In this document: positions 44,518-53,196 of the stretch, piece by piece
How the letters are laid out: the number at the start of each line of letters is the position of its first letter
Numbering within the stretch: position 1 is the stretch's first letter
DNA from: Chitinophaga varians
GTDB lineage: Bacteria; Bacteroidota; Bacteroidia; Chitinophagales; Chitinophagaceae
NCBI RefSeq assembly: GCF_014529945.1
Contig: NZ_JACVFB010000004.1
Coordinates: 620,001 to 684,000, forward strand
Length of the DNA: 64,000 bases
Reading direction: 5' to 3'
The notes under the pieces: model-generated
What the model saw: only the letters and a program-made list of their open reading frames with translations
What the model was told of the DNA's origin: nothing
Databases searched by the model: none
Made by a program: the position numbers and the translations under genes

Positions 44518-46020
44518 CTATACATGAACAGTTTTAAGCATGGTCCCGTTTTCGTTGAAGCGGCTATGCCAGCTAAGTGCCTCCTGCAGCAGGTGGGGCG
44601 TGTGGCCCCCGCGGTTGCAGGCGTCGGTAAAATAGTTGTTCAGTTCGTCTTTATAGCTGGCATGCGCGCATTTGGATATGATCAGTCTTGCACGTTCCCG
44701 GGGCGCGAGTCCCCGTAAGTCTGCCAGACCGTTCTCTGTTACTATAATGTCTACATCATGTTCAGTATTGTCTATATGAGAAGCCATTGGAACAATGTGC
44801 GAAATACCGCCGGCTTTGGAAGATGATTGGGTGACGAATATGCTCAGGTAGGCGTTGCGTGCGAAATCATTGGAGCCGCCGATCCCGTTCATCATAGCAG
44901 TGCCGCCGATGTGCGTGGAGTTGACGTTACCGTAGATGTCGCATTCAATGGCTGTATTGATGCTGATAACACCCAGCCGGCGAATGACTTCCGCTGCGTT
45001 GCTGATATCCTGAGGCCGCAGGATGATATGCGGCTTATATTTTTCGAAATTGCTGAAAACCCTGTTGTAACATGCCTGCGAGACGGTGATGGAAGAGGCG
45101 GAGGCCATTTCCAGTTTACCGGCGTCAATCAGGTTAAATGCGCTGTCCTGTATCACTTCTGAGTACATGGTCAGGTGATGGAAATTGCCATCCATAAAAC
45201 CTTCCATGACAGCATTGGCGACCTTACCGATACCGGACTGTAGTGGTCGGAGCGATGTTGGCAGCCGGCCTTTTGATATTTCGTGCGAAAAGAATTCCAG
45301 CAGATGAGCCGCGATGGCGGTCGTTTTTTCATCCCTTTCATTGATAGAAGCCGGGCTGTCGGTGGTGGTGGTCAGTACTATCGCCACAATCTTTTCCGGA
45401 TCAACGGGAATAGAAGGTCGTCCAACACGGTCGCCGGCCCGGGTGATGGGGATGATTTGTTTATCGGGCCATATGCCTGCAGAGAAGATATCGTGTACTC
45501 CATATACCGAAAGGGGTACAGAGAGATTGATCTCCACGATGATTTTGTTGGCCGCGGCCGCAAAGGCGGCGGAGTTGCCAACGGAGGTAGTGGGTACGAT
45601 GCTTCCGTCTTCTTCGATCAGCAGTGCTTCGATGACGGCCACATCTACACGGGGAATGATTTTCTCTTCCACGAAGGAGGCGCTTTCGCCGAGGTGCTGA
45701 TCAATGAAGAGTACTTCACCGCTGTTGATTTTTTTGCGTAACGCAGGATCTACCTGGAAAGGCATGCGTTTGTGCAGTATGCCTGCTTCAGCCAGGGCCC
45801 CGTCTGTGTCGTGACCCAGTGAGGCCCCTGTGAGCAGCGTTATTCTGAGAGGTTTAGCAGGAGCTGTTGACGCCAGTGCTTTTAATACCGCTTTGCTGTC
45901 GCCCGCTTTGGTAAAACCGCTGGAGGCCACGACCATCTGGTCTTTAAAAAACGTGGCGGCTTGTTCGGCACTGGTGATCTTCTGTAGTAAGTCTCTTCTC
46001 TTGATGCGTTCTTCGTACAT
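44518..46020 (-). CDS. Acetyl-CoA hydrolase/transferase (succinate CoA-transferase-like)
   Basis: The 500-residue protein matches the family I acetyl-CoA hydrolase/transferase group (SpeC/Cat1/AarC): VVASSGFTKAGDSKAV at the N-terminus, the active-site Glu in INTAIECDIYGNVNSTH, and GGSNDFARNAYLSIFVTQS. It moves CoA between acetyl-CoA and succinate or a similar acid, linking acetate and the TCA cycle. The ATG at 46020 is preferred because the next 10 residues begin the conserved region and the -7 box lies 23 bases upstream. Cytoplasmic. Monocistronic. Confidence 0.9.
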   Translation of the reverse strand: MYEERIKRRDLLQKITSAEQAATFFKDQMVVASSGFTKAGDSKAVLKALASTAPAKPLRITLLTGASLGHDTDGALAEAGILHKRMPFQVDPALRKKINSGEVLFIDQHLGESASFVEEKIIPRVDVAVIEALLIEEDGSIVPTTSVGNSAAFAAAANKIIVEINLSVPLSVYGVHDIFSAGIWPDKQIIPITRAGDRVGRPSIPVDPEKIVAIVLTTTTDSPASINERDEKTTAIAAHLLEFFSHEISKGRLPTSLRPLQSGIGKVANAVMEGFMDGNFHHLTMYSEVIQDSAFNLIDAGKLEMASASSITVSQACYNRVFSNFEKYKPHIILRPQDISNAAEVIRRLGVISINTAIECDIYGNVNSTHIGGTAMMNGIGGSNDFARNAYLSIFVTQSSSKAGGISHIVPMASHIDNTEHDVDIIVTENGLADLRGLAPRERARLIISKCAHASYKDELNNYFTDACNRGGHTPHLLQEALSWHSRFNENGTMLKTVHV

Positions 46021-46042
46021 GGTGCAGGAATGTGCGCAATGG

Positions 46043-46072
46043 CAAATGTAGCTTGCGGATTGCGGGTACAAT
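46043..46072 (-). promoter_or_regulatory. Promoter of the CoA-transferase gene
   Basis: Minus-strand -7 TACATTTG (46050-46043) matches exactly; ATTG (46072-46069) is a partial -33 with an 18-bp spacer. Confidence 0.65.
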
Positions 46073-46215
46073 ATTAGGACGGTTTCCGGTGGCTGATTAG
46101 TGCATCTGGGACAAACTTTTATTTGTTCCGGCCAATCCGGAGCACTGTTTTTATCGTTATATTTATAGTGTATAGGCTGTCACTTTCATTTCCATTACAT
46201 AAACCATCCTGCAAC

Positions 46216-46632
46216 ATGAAAAAAGTGTTCCTCTCTCTGTTATGTGTTTGCTTTTTTACTGCTGCCTCCGTGCAGGCTCAAAGTATACTGGACCAGGCAA
46301 AAAAAACAGCCGGCAGTGTACAAAATCCTTTAGCCGATTACAGCGGTGTAGCCGGCAGTATCCTGTCGAAGCTGACGCCCGCACTTGGATTGACAGCAGT
46401 CCAGAAACCGAAGGTGACCGATCTGGTGACTGGTTTTCTGAAACAGAAAGCGAGTATTTTGCCTTTGCAGCAGAGTAATCCTGCTTCGTATGCTTCTAAA
46501 TTCGCCGGCCTGCAAGGGGGGCTTTTTTCCAAACTCAAACTGCTGCTGACAGCTGCCCAGTACACCAAATTTCTGGGACTGAAGCCGAAAGCCAATGATG
46601 CGACGAATGTGTTGTCGCAGTTGTTCTTCTAG
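46216..46632 (+). CDS. Small secreted helical protein, unknown
   Basis: The ATG at 46216 starts a clear signal peptide (MKKVFLSLLCVCFFTAASVQAQ); an upstream ATG at 46123 would spoil it. The mature 117 residues are rich in Leu, Ala, Ser and Lys and predicted helical (SILSKLTPALGLTAVQKPKVTDLVTGFLKQ, then LKLLLTAAQYTKFLGLKP). There is no Cys after cleavage. I do not recognise the family. The giant palindrome copy 2 begins 13 bases after its stop and probably forms its 3' end. Confidence 0.7.
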   Translation: MKKVFLSLLCVCFFTAASVQAQSILDQAKKTAGSVQNPLADYSGVAGSILSKLTPALGLTAVQKPKVTDLVTGFLKQKASILPLQQSNPASYASKFAGLQGGLFSKLKLLLTAAQYTKFLGLKPKANDATNVLSQLFF

Positions 46633-46896
46633 TCTCGCGAAAGGTTCACGCAAAGGCGCAAAGCAGCAAAGAGCGCAAAGATTTTTAAGTGTTAAATAAG
46701 AAAGCAAAGGGGCGAAGATCAAATCTGATATTCAAAATTTGATCTTCGCTTCTTTGCTTTCTTTGCCCGCTTATATTATTCTTTGCGCTCTTTGCTGCTT
46801 TGCGCCTTTGCGTGAATTCTTCGTGAGTTATTTATCTTGAAGAGACTTTGTGCCCTTTGCTCACTTAGCTCCTTTGCGTGAAATCTTTGCGAGAAC
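46633..46896. repeat. Giant dispersed palindrome, copy 2, with a partial third arm
   Basis: Outer arms 46646-46681 and 46780-46815 are perfect 36-bp complements, identical to the right arm of the copy at 7213-7366. The inner stem is similar in layout (AAAGCAAAG...GAAGATCAAAT) but differs in sequence and loop, so the fold, not the exact inner bases, is kept. A degraded extra arm follows (CCTTTGCGTGA at 46871-46881, then CTTTGCGAGAAC to 46896) and pairs with TCTCGCGAAAGG at 46633-46644. The element fills nearly the whole gap between the small secreted protein and the endonuclease gene. Confidence 0.9.
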
Positions 46897-46923
46897 TATC
46901 TTCTTTATTATCTTCGCGGCCCT

Positions 46924-48357
46924 ATGCCAAAGCCAAAGAAGAAGACACCGAAGAAGAAAACGTCGAATAATAGTTTAGCCGTAGCCGTTATACTGATACT
47001 TGTCACTTTTGCTGTGACCACCTGTTCCCGGAAGATAGCCGGGAGAAAGGAAAAAGACCCTCCCCGGAAGACTGCTGCAAAATCGCATGCTAAAAAGAAG
47101 ACCAATAAATACCTGTTACAGGAAGATTTTGAAAAAGGCAGCAAGACCAATTACAATTCAGAAAGTGTAGACTTGTCCAGCGGCAGCTGGGCGTTCAAAG
47201 ACGCCGTGACCGGCAGTCTGGATGAAGACCATAAAGTGGGTACGCAGGCGTTGCGTATCCGTGATAATGGTAGGGCCACGATGGACTTTGATATTGCCGT
47301 GAATGGCACCGTGACGGTTACGCTGAAGTATGCGCTCTATGGAAAGGACAAAGAAGGCGCCTGGGAATTGTGGGCGTCTGTGAACCGCGGGCAACGTTTT
47401 ACCAAAGTGGGCAATACGGTGGAGGTGAGCTCCAATAGTCTGCAAACGGTTAGTTTTACTGCCACTACGCAGTCTACCATCCGTTTCAGCATTCGGAAAA
47501 CAGACAACACAGGAAGCCGTCTTAATATAGATGCCATCAGGGTGAGCGCAGGGGGTAAAGAAACGCCTGCGGAGAAGCCTGATAAAGGAGAAGGCGCCGT
47601 GCGCGGAGATGACGATAACCTGTTGCTGGGTAATCCCAGCAATGCCACGTCTGCGGTGGTAATGGCCAACAACTACCTGATGGATAAGGGTTATTATATC
47701 TTATCTTATAACAGGGACAACGGAACGCCCAATTGGGTGAGCTGGCATATCTCTGCCGGTGATCTGGGGCGTATGGCCAGGGGGAATGATTTCCGGCCGG
47801 ACGCGGATGTTCCGGAGGGCTGGTTCCAGGTAACACAGTTCAGCTACAACGGCAGCGGGTTTGACCGTGGACATAATTGCCCTTCCGGGGACCGTACTGC
47901 TTCGCGGGATGCCAATGAAGCTACTTTCCTGATGACGAATATGATTCCACAGGCGCCTAATCATAATCAGCATTTGTGGTCCAATCTGGAAGGATATACG
48001 CGTTCGCTGGTGAAAGATGGTAACGAAGTATATGTGATCATGGGAAGCTATGGCAGCGGGGGGACAGGCAGCAAGGGCACGTCTAAGAAGATTGCCGGCA
48101 GCCGGGTGAATGTGCCCGCGAGGATCTGGAAGGTGATCGTGGTGTTGCCGGAAGGTAATAATGACCTGAAGCGGGTAACCCGGCAAACACGGGTAATTGC
48201 CGTTAATACTCCTAATAACAATGAGGTAAATACGAAGTGGTCTGCATACCTAACTTCTATTGAGGAGATTGAAAAAGCCACTGGCTACAAGTTGTTGTCC
48301 AATGTGCCGGCAGCAGTGCGCGAGGAGCTGGTGAAGAAGATTGATACCGGTGAATGA
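46924..48357 (+). CDS. NUC1-type DNA/RNA non-specific endonuclease with anchor and beta-sandwich
   Basis: The 477-residue protein has a Lys-rich N-terminus, a hydrophobic segment (about 17-35, NSLAVAVILILVTFAVTTC) that can be a signal anchor or lipobox, a CBM-like beta-sandwich (about 70-200) and a C-terminal His-Me finger nuclease with the catalytic motif DRGH (314-317, in GFDRGHNCPSGDR) and the Asn-containing TNMIPQAPNHNQHLW. It degrades DNA and RNA without sequence preference outside the cytoplasm, for nutrition or biofilm DNA. The nuclease part is intact. A TATCTTCG about 10 bases before the ATG resembles a -7 box but is too close to be certain. Confidence 0.88.
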   Translation: MPKPKKKTPKKKTSNNSLAVAVILILVTFAVTTCSRKIAGRKEKDPPRKTAAKSHAKKKTNKYLLQEDFEKGSKTNYNSESVDLSSGSWAFKDAVTGSLDEDHKVGTQALRIRDNGRATMDFDIAVNGTVTVTLKYALYGKDKEGAWELWASVNRGQRFTKVGNTVEVSSNSLQTVSFTATTQSTIRFSIRKTDNTGSRLNIDAIRVSAGGKETPAEKPDKGEGAVRGDDDNLLLGNPSNATSAVVMANNYLMDKGYYILSYNRDNGTPNWVSWHISAGDLGRMARGNDFRPDADVPEGWFQVTQFSYNGSGFDRGHNCPSGDRTASRDANEATFLMTNMIPQAPNHNQHLWSNLEGYTRSLVKDGNEVYVIMGSYGSGGTGSKGTSKKIAGSRVNVPARIWKVIVVLPEGNNDLKRVTRQTRVIAVNTPNNNEVNTKWSAYLTSIEEIEKATGYKLLSNVPAAVREELVKKIDTGE

Positions 48358-48861
48358 GGAGGTTAGCATGAATGTTGCAGTAGTGAATTTTCTTCTAACG
48401 GAAAACCGGTAGTGCTTACCGGGCAAAAAAAATATTGGGCATTGTAATAATTAATTATAAATTGCATAAATTTGCCATATTTTTAACGACATAAAGTTTT
48501 ATCTCTTTAAAAGGATAAAATATAAAGGTAAAAAATACGCTAATTGTCAACTAGCCATATTAGTAATTTTGCTTTATTGAAGAATTTTAACCTTTTGTAT
48601 TTATGTATGTGTAACATTTGAAGACCTTAATTCGTTAGCTAACAATAGAGAATGATTGGTGAGATAACGAGCATAGTTTGAAACTGACAAAGAGACCTAC
48701 AATTTTCACTGATGCAGCGCTCATACTTCCTGTACCGCCAGGTAAAGGGGAGAATGTAGCTGTAATAAAGAGGAGAAGGCAGGCGTTATACCAGACAAGT
48801 ATCAGTCGGTGCTCGATGAAGAAAAATTAAAAAATAACAAAAATATATAAGTTCAGATTAT
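48358..48861. other. 504-bp AT-rich intergenic region with two candidate promoters
   Basis: Two plus-strand -7 boxes occur: TAAATTTG (48467-48474) and TAATTTTG (48564-48571, with ATTG 17 bp upstream). If the second is used, the downstream glycosyltransferase has a leader of about 285 bases. Only very short ORFs lie here (for example 15 codons from the ATG at about 48712), and none looks real. Confidence 0.6.
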
Positions 48862-49656
48862 ATGGGTGATAGGATGTCCGTGGCCTTATTAATTACGACC
48901 TACAATTGGCCAGAAGCGTTAAAGCTCGTTCTTGAAAGTGTGCTGAGGCAAACTGTTTTGCCAAATGAGGTCATCATCGCAGATGATGGATCCGGCGACA
49001 CTACCAGATATGTCATTGAAACGTTCAAACGGAGCAGTACTATTCCGGTAAAACATTTCTGGCATCCTGATGAAGGTTTCAGAAAAACCATCATCATCAA
49101 CCAGGCTATCTCCGGAACGGAATCTGATTATATTATACAGATAGATGGAGATATTGTACTGAACGAGAATTTTATCAGAGATCATATCAACGAAGCAGAG
49201 GAGGGGTATTACATCCGCGGCAGTCGTGTACTGTTGCCGGAAGACAAGACCCGTTATTTTCTGCGCTCCGGTGAGTTTGGGAATGTGACCATATTTGGCC
49301 GTGGCATAAAGAACCGGTTTAATGGTGTGCGTATTCCGTTTCTCGCTCCGTTACTGATTAAGAAGAGCAAGCGTTCCAATAATTTTATCGGCGCTAACTG
49401 TGCCTACTGGAAAAAGGACTTCCTGCGTGTAAACGGATATAATAATGAACTGAAAGGGTGGGGCCATGAGGATATCGAACTGGCTGCCCGTTTTATCAAC
49501 TCTGGCCTGAGCCAGAAAAAGGTGAAGATGAAAGCGGTTTGCTATCATCTGCACCATCCCCTCAATGACCGGGTCCATGAGAATGTCAACTACAGGGTAT
49601 ATCTCGATACTTTAAACAAAGGGATTACCTATTGTACAAACGGCTATCACCACTAA
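48862..49656 (+). CDS. GT2 glycosyltransferase with Glyco_transf_7C-like C-terminus
   Basis: The 264-residue soluble enzyme has the GT2 start VALLITTYNWPEALKLVLESV, the metal site QIDGDIVL and the C-terminal acceptor/nucleotide motif NGYNNELKGWGHEDIELAAR seen in galactosyltransferase-like and chondroitin-polymerase-like enzymes. It would add a hexose or HexNAc to a glycan or LPS core in the cytoplasm. Its 3' end overlaps the opposite-strand glycosyltransferase by 45 bp. A/T content of its leader and gene is higher than that of its neighbours. Confidence 0.88.
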   Translation: MGDRMSVALLITTYNWPEALKLVLESVLRQTVLPNEVIIADDGSGDTTRYVIETFKRSSTIPVKHFWHPDEGFRKTIIINQAISGTESDYIIQIDGDIVLNENFIRDHINEAEEGYYIRGSRVLLPEDKTRYFLRSGEFGNVTIFGRGIKNRFNGVRIPFLAPLLIKKSKRSNNFIGANCAYWKKDFLRVNGYNNELKGWGHEDIELAARFINSGLSQKKVKMKAVCYHLHHPLNDRVHENVNYRVYLDTLNKGITYCTNGYHH

Positions 49657-50736
49657 GATCACCAGCAATACGATCTTTACGATCTTCCACCGGTTAGTAC
49701 GGAAAGAGCTTGGGTTTTCTTTTGCAAAGCCCATGTCTATTCTTTTCGCGAATCCGTCAGGACGGCCACGCAACAGTGCGTCGTACAGATAACCGGCTTC
49801 CCAGCAATTTTTTGCCCACATGAGTTGAAAGGCTACGGCCGGCGACCATGTTTTGCCTACCGTAATGGCTTTGAACCAGTTGGTCAGGTATTCTGCCAGC
49901 GGAACGGCCACTACCAGGCATATCCATAACTTCACGGTTCCCGTAAACAGGGCAGCAGGGAACAGGAACAGCAGTAGCAGTAAGGTTTCCAGCGTATTGG
50001 TAAAATCGCGGTAAGTATATCTTTGTTCCGGTTCCTTATGGGCCAGTTGATTGGCAGCCATGCCATAGCGGAACTGGCGGCGTGTTTGCATCGCGCCATT
50101 GTCGTGCCAGGGGTGCGTTACCGCAGCGGCCGGCACTGATTGGTATTTTTCATTGAATTTCAGCCAGTGGCGCACGAAAAAGTCCACATCTTCCCCTCCT
50201 TCTTTCAAATTGGTATCAAACAGGGCCGGGTCCAGCTTCTCCCGGTTGATCATCATGTTGGTGGTAGGCGCCCAGGTGATTTCCGGGTAGTACAGCGCCA
50301 GTTTAAAATGATGTACGGAGCCATTTATTTCCAGTGCGCGGGTAGCGGCATTGATGGCTTCGGGGAAATAGGTGACCCCTGCAAAGCCCAGTGCCTGGTC
50401 GTTTTGGGAAATAGCTGTAGCGTATGCTTTCAGCAGGTCTGGCTGCGGTACGATATCATCGTCCAGCAGCAGGACCCATTTTGCCTGTCCCGCCCGGATG
50501 CCTTTATTGCGCGTGCCGGAGAAACCGAGGTTGGTTTCATTGACCAGCAGGTGTATTTCGCCGGTACGGTCCAGTTCCTTCAGCGTTTCGGGGATAACAG
50601 CAGCAGGATTATCGGCCACGATGAAGGTATTGACCTCAAAGCCAGCTGGTTTTTCGAGCCGGATAATATTTAAAAGCAGTGCCGCTGTTAGCCGGAAAGA
50701 GGGCACGACGATGTCTATAGCGTTGGGTTTAATCAT
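49612..50736 (-). CDS. Membrane GT2 glycosyltransferase
   Basis: The 374-residue protein has IDIVVPSFRLTAALLLNIIR at the N-terminus, the metal-binding LLLDDDIVPQPDLL, the later EGGEDVDFFVRHW motif, two central spans (about 250-290) and one at the C-terminus (about 352-372, IVKIVLLVILVVIAVCTIG). It should glycosylate a lipid-linked or envelope acceptor at the inner membrane. The last 15 codons lie over the 3' end of the convergent GT2 gene. A TATATTTG promoter stands 16 bases upstream. msbA is upstream on the same strand, 53 bases away. Confidence 0.87.
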   Translation of the reverse strand: MIKPNAIDIVVPSFRLTAALLLNIIRLEKPAGFEVNTFIVADNPAAVIPETLKELDRTGEIHLLVNETNLGFSGTRNKGIRAGQAKWVLLLDDDIVPQPDLLKAYATAISQNDQALGFAGVTYFPEAINAATRALEINGSVHHFKLALYYPEITWAPTTNMMINREKLDPALFDTNLKEGGEDVDFFVRHWLKFNEKYQSVPAAAVTHPWHDNGAMQTRRQFRYGMAANQLAHKEPEQRYTYRDFTNTLETLLLLLFLFPAALFTGTVKLWICLVVAVPLAEYLTNWFKAITVGKTWSPAVAFQLMWAKNCWEAGYLYDALLRGRPDGFAKRIDMGFAKENPSSFRTNRWKIVKIVLLVILVVIAVCTIGNPFV

Positions 50737-50751
50737 AGCTGCAAATATACA

Positions 50752-50759
50752 TACAGTTA
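50752..50759 (-). promoter_or_regulatory. -7 element (TATATTTG) of the membrane GT2 gene
   Basis: Exact match on the minus strand, 16 bases before the ATG at 50736; no good -33 box. It would give a very short leader. Confidence 0.55.
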
Positions 50760-50788
50760 TATTGATATATAGATTATCGTTAATCTAT

Positions 50789-52630
50789 CTATTCTTCTGT
50801 TACCGCCTCTTCCTTATTGGAAGCGAAGGTCTGCATGTCGATGAGTTTTTTGTAGAGGCCGTTGTTGGTCAGCAGTTCAAGATGTGAGCCCTGTTCCACG
50901 ATCCGTCCGTCTTCCAGTACAATGATGATGTCAGCGTTCTGGATGGTGCTGAGGCGGTGGGCGATCACCAGGGAAGTGCGGTGTTTCATCAGGTTGTTGA
51001 GGGCGTCCTGCACCATTTTTTCGGATTCTGTGTCCAGCGCGGAGGTAGCCTCGTCCAGCAGCATCAGCGGCGGGTTGTTCAGTACGGCACGGGCGATACA
51101 GATACGTTGTCTTTGTCCGCCGGAGAGCCTGGAGCCTTTGTCACCGATATTGGTGTCATAACCTTCGCTCATGGCCATGATAAATTCATGGGCGTTGGCA
51201 ATGCGGGCTGCTGCCTCTACGGCTTCCGGTGTGGCATCGGGTTTAGCGAAAGCGATATTGTTGTAGATGCTGTCGTTGAAGAGGATGGATTCCTGATTGA
51301 CCATCCCTATTTGCGAACGTAAGGATTCCATCGTTACGCTCTGCAGGAGGCGGCCGTCGATGAATATATCGCCGGATTGTGGCTCAATGAAGCGGGGGAT
51401 CAGGTCCATCATGGTGGATTTACCACCACCGGACGGGCCTACCAGCGCGACTGTTTTACCTTTAGGGATGGTCAGGTTGATATTTTTGAGGACCGCTTTT
51501 TCACCGTAGGCAAAAGATACGTTCCTGAATTCAATTTCTTTTTCAAAGCCGGTCATGATGGTGGCGTTGGGGGCATCCACGATGGCCGGTTTTTCGTCGA
51601 TCAGTTCCAGTACGCGTTCGCCGGCAGCCACCCCTGAGTGGATATTGCTGAAGGAAGCGGAGATCGCTTTTGCGGGGCGCATTACCTGGGAGAACAGGGC
51701 GATATAGGCGATAAAGGCAGCGGCATTGAGATCGCCCTGGTTAGACAGTACGAGGGTACCGCCGTACAATACGATACCTGCCACCATGATTACGCCTAAT
51801 GTTTCAGATACCGGTGAGGCCAGTTGTTGTTTTCTGGCCATGGCGCGACCAATTTTGGAATAGCGGACGTTTTCGTTATTGAAGCGGTCGGTGGTGAACT
51901 TAACCGCGTTAAAAGCTTTAATGATACGGATACCATGAAGCGCCTCATCCAGGTAGCTGATCATCAGGCCGTAGGTACGGTGGGCTGCGACCGCTTGCTC
52001 TTTCAGTTTTTTAACAATTTTGGAGATGATGAAGGCGGCCACCGGGATTACCAGCATAGAGGCCAGTGTCAGCTTATAGGAGATGATGAACAGCATCACC
52101 AGGTAAAAAAGGAGGGTAACGGGTTCTTTAAAGATCACCTGTAGCGTACCTGTCACGGAAAACTGCACTGTTTGCACATCACTGGCAATTTTAGAGATGA
52201 TATCGCCTTTGCGTTCATTGCTGAAATAACCGAGATGAAGGTTCATGACGTTATTGAAAACAGCCTTTCTGAGATTGAGGAGCGTATGGATACGGAGGCT
52301 TTCCATGGTTTTTTCCGCAAAATAACGGAACAGGTTACCGAGCAACACGGAGGCCACGATACAACCGCATACAAAGCGGAGCGTTTGTACGGCGCCATAT
52401 TTGTTAAAAATGAGGGCAGTATAGTAGTTAAAAATAGCGAAGATATCTATCCAGGTTTGTGGCTTTGGCGGCACCTCTTTTACGTTACTGAAAATGGTGG
52501 CCAGCAATGGAGCCAGCAGTGCCAGGTTCAGTGTACTGAAGATAATGGACAGCAACGTAAAAAGGATGTAGGGAATAGCGAATTTGTTAATAGGTTTGGC
52601 AAAAGCTAAAAGTCGGAAGTATGTCTTCAT
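50789..52630 (-). CDS. MsbA-like ABC exporter (half-transporter)
   Basis: The 613-residue protein has a six-span ABC membrane domain (about 20-330) fused to an ATPase with Walker A ALVGPSGGGKST, signature RLSGGQRQRICIARAV, Walker B LMLLDEATSALD and the H-loop VIAHRLS. Homodimers of this type flip lipid A or other lipids or export drugs. The glycosyltransferase 53 bp downstream supports a lipid or glycolipid cargo. A good promoter and a 5' stem-loop lie upstream. Confidence 0.88.
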   Translation of the reverse strand: MKTYFRLLAFAKPINKFAIPYILFTLLSIIFSTLNLALLAPLLATIFSNVKEVPPKPQTWIDIFAIFNYYTALIFNKYGAVQTLRFVCGCIVASVLLGNLFRYFAEKTMESLRIHTLLNLRKAVFNNVMNLHLGYFSNERKGDIISKIASDVQTVQFSVTGTLQVIFKEPVTLLFYLVMLFIISYKLTLASMLVIPVAAFIISKIVKKLKEQAVAAHRTYGLMISYLDEALHGIRIIKAFNAVKFTTDRFNNENVRYSKIGRAMARKQQLASPVSETLGVIMVAGIVLYGGTLVLSNQGDLNAAAFIAYIALFSQVMRPAKAISASFSNIHSGVAAGERVLELIDEKPAIVDAPNATIMTGFEKEIEFRNVSFAYGEKAVLKNINLTIPKGKTVALVGPSGGGKSTMMDLIPRFIEPQSGDIFIDGRLLQSVTMESLRSQIGMVNQESILFNDSIYNNIAFAKPDATPEAVEAAARIANAHEFIMAMSEGYDTNIGDKGSRLSGGQRQRICIARAVLNNPPLMLLDEATSALDTESEKMVQDALNNLMKHRTSLVIAHRLSTIQNADIIIVLEDGRIVEQGSHLELLTNNGLYKKLIDMQTFASNKEEAVTEE

Positions 52631-52658
52631 ATTACTGTATAATAACTATCTATATAGA

Positions 52659-52689
52659 AAGCCGCATCAAAGCAAAGCTGATGCGGCTT
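52659..52689 (-). other. Stem-loop at the 5' end of the msbA-like mRNA
   Basis: AAGCCGCATCA (52659-52669) pairs with TGATGCGGCTT (52679-52689), 9-base loop, 29 bases before the ATG. Given the promoter just upstream it would lie at the very 5' end of the transcript. No T-run follows, so it is more likely a stabilising or regulatory leader stem than a terminator. Confidence 0.6.
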
Positions 52690-52702
52690 CTCTCACAACG
52701 GG

Positions 52703-52734
52703 CAAAATTAAGGCTTTTGCCCGGAATTGACAAA
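52703..52734 (-). promoter_or_regulatory. Promoter of the msbA-like gene
   Basis: Minus-strand TTTG (52734-52731), 20-bp spacer, TAATTTTG (52710-52703): all fixed consensus positions match. Confidence 0.8.
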
Positions 52735-52791
52735 GAAATTAAGGCCCAATAAGGTATCTTTATGTTAGTCATCTCCCCCAAAATACCCCAT

Positions 52792-53196
52792 ATGAAAAAA
52801 GTACCCGTCATTTCTTTTGAATTCCGCCATCAGGCGTTGGATATCGCTTATCTGCAAAGACTTTACCAACATCAGCCATCGTATGCTTTTGACATGTTTG
52901 AAGGGTTTCTCTCAGAGATAGGCACCCGGATAACGCAATTGGGCAATGCGGTGACGGAGAACAACCGGGAGCTGGTCAGGTATTATGCGCATCAGTTGAG
53001 GGCTTTCACCGGTATCGTGGGGCTCACCAGTGTCCAGTCCACCACAGAGCGGCTGGAGTGTTGCAGCATGGCCGGCAGTCCGGATGTGATACAACAGCTT
53101 TTCCGGGAGATCAGCGCTGGTATCCGGCAGGCGATGCCACCGGTACGGCTGGAGTTTGAGCGGCTCCGGGCCTTTCTGCAATCGGGAGAGCTTTAA
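52792..53196 (+). CDS. Stand-alone Hpt (histidine phosphotransfer) domain protein
   Basis: The 134-residue helical protein matches the Hpt fold with the phospho-acceptor His67 in YYAHQLRAFTGIVGL (family form HxLKGxxxxxG). It has no kinase, receiver or membrane domain, so it should relay phosphate between a hybrid kinase and a response regulator encoded elsewhere. I prefer the ATG at 52792 because a possible -7 box (TATCTTTA) covers the ATG at 52762. Its stop overlaps the stop of the convergent membrane-protein gene by 4 bp. Confidence 0.75.
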   Translation: MKKVPVISFEFRHQALDIAYLQRLYQHQPSYAFDMFEGFLSEIGTRITQLGNAVTENNRELVRYYAHQLRAFTGIVGLTSVQSTTERLECCSMAGSPDVIQQLFREISAGIRQAMPPVRLEFERLRAFLQSGEL

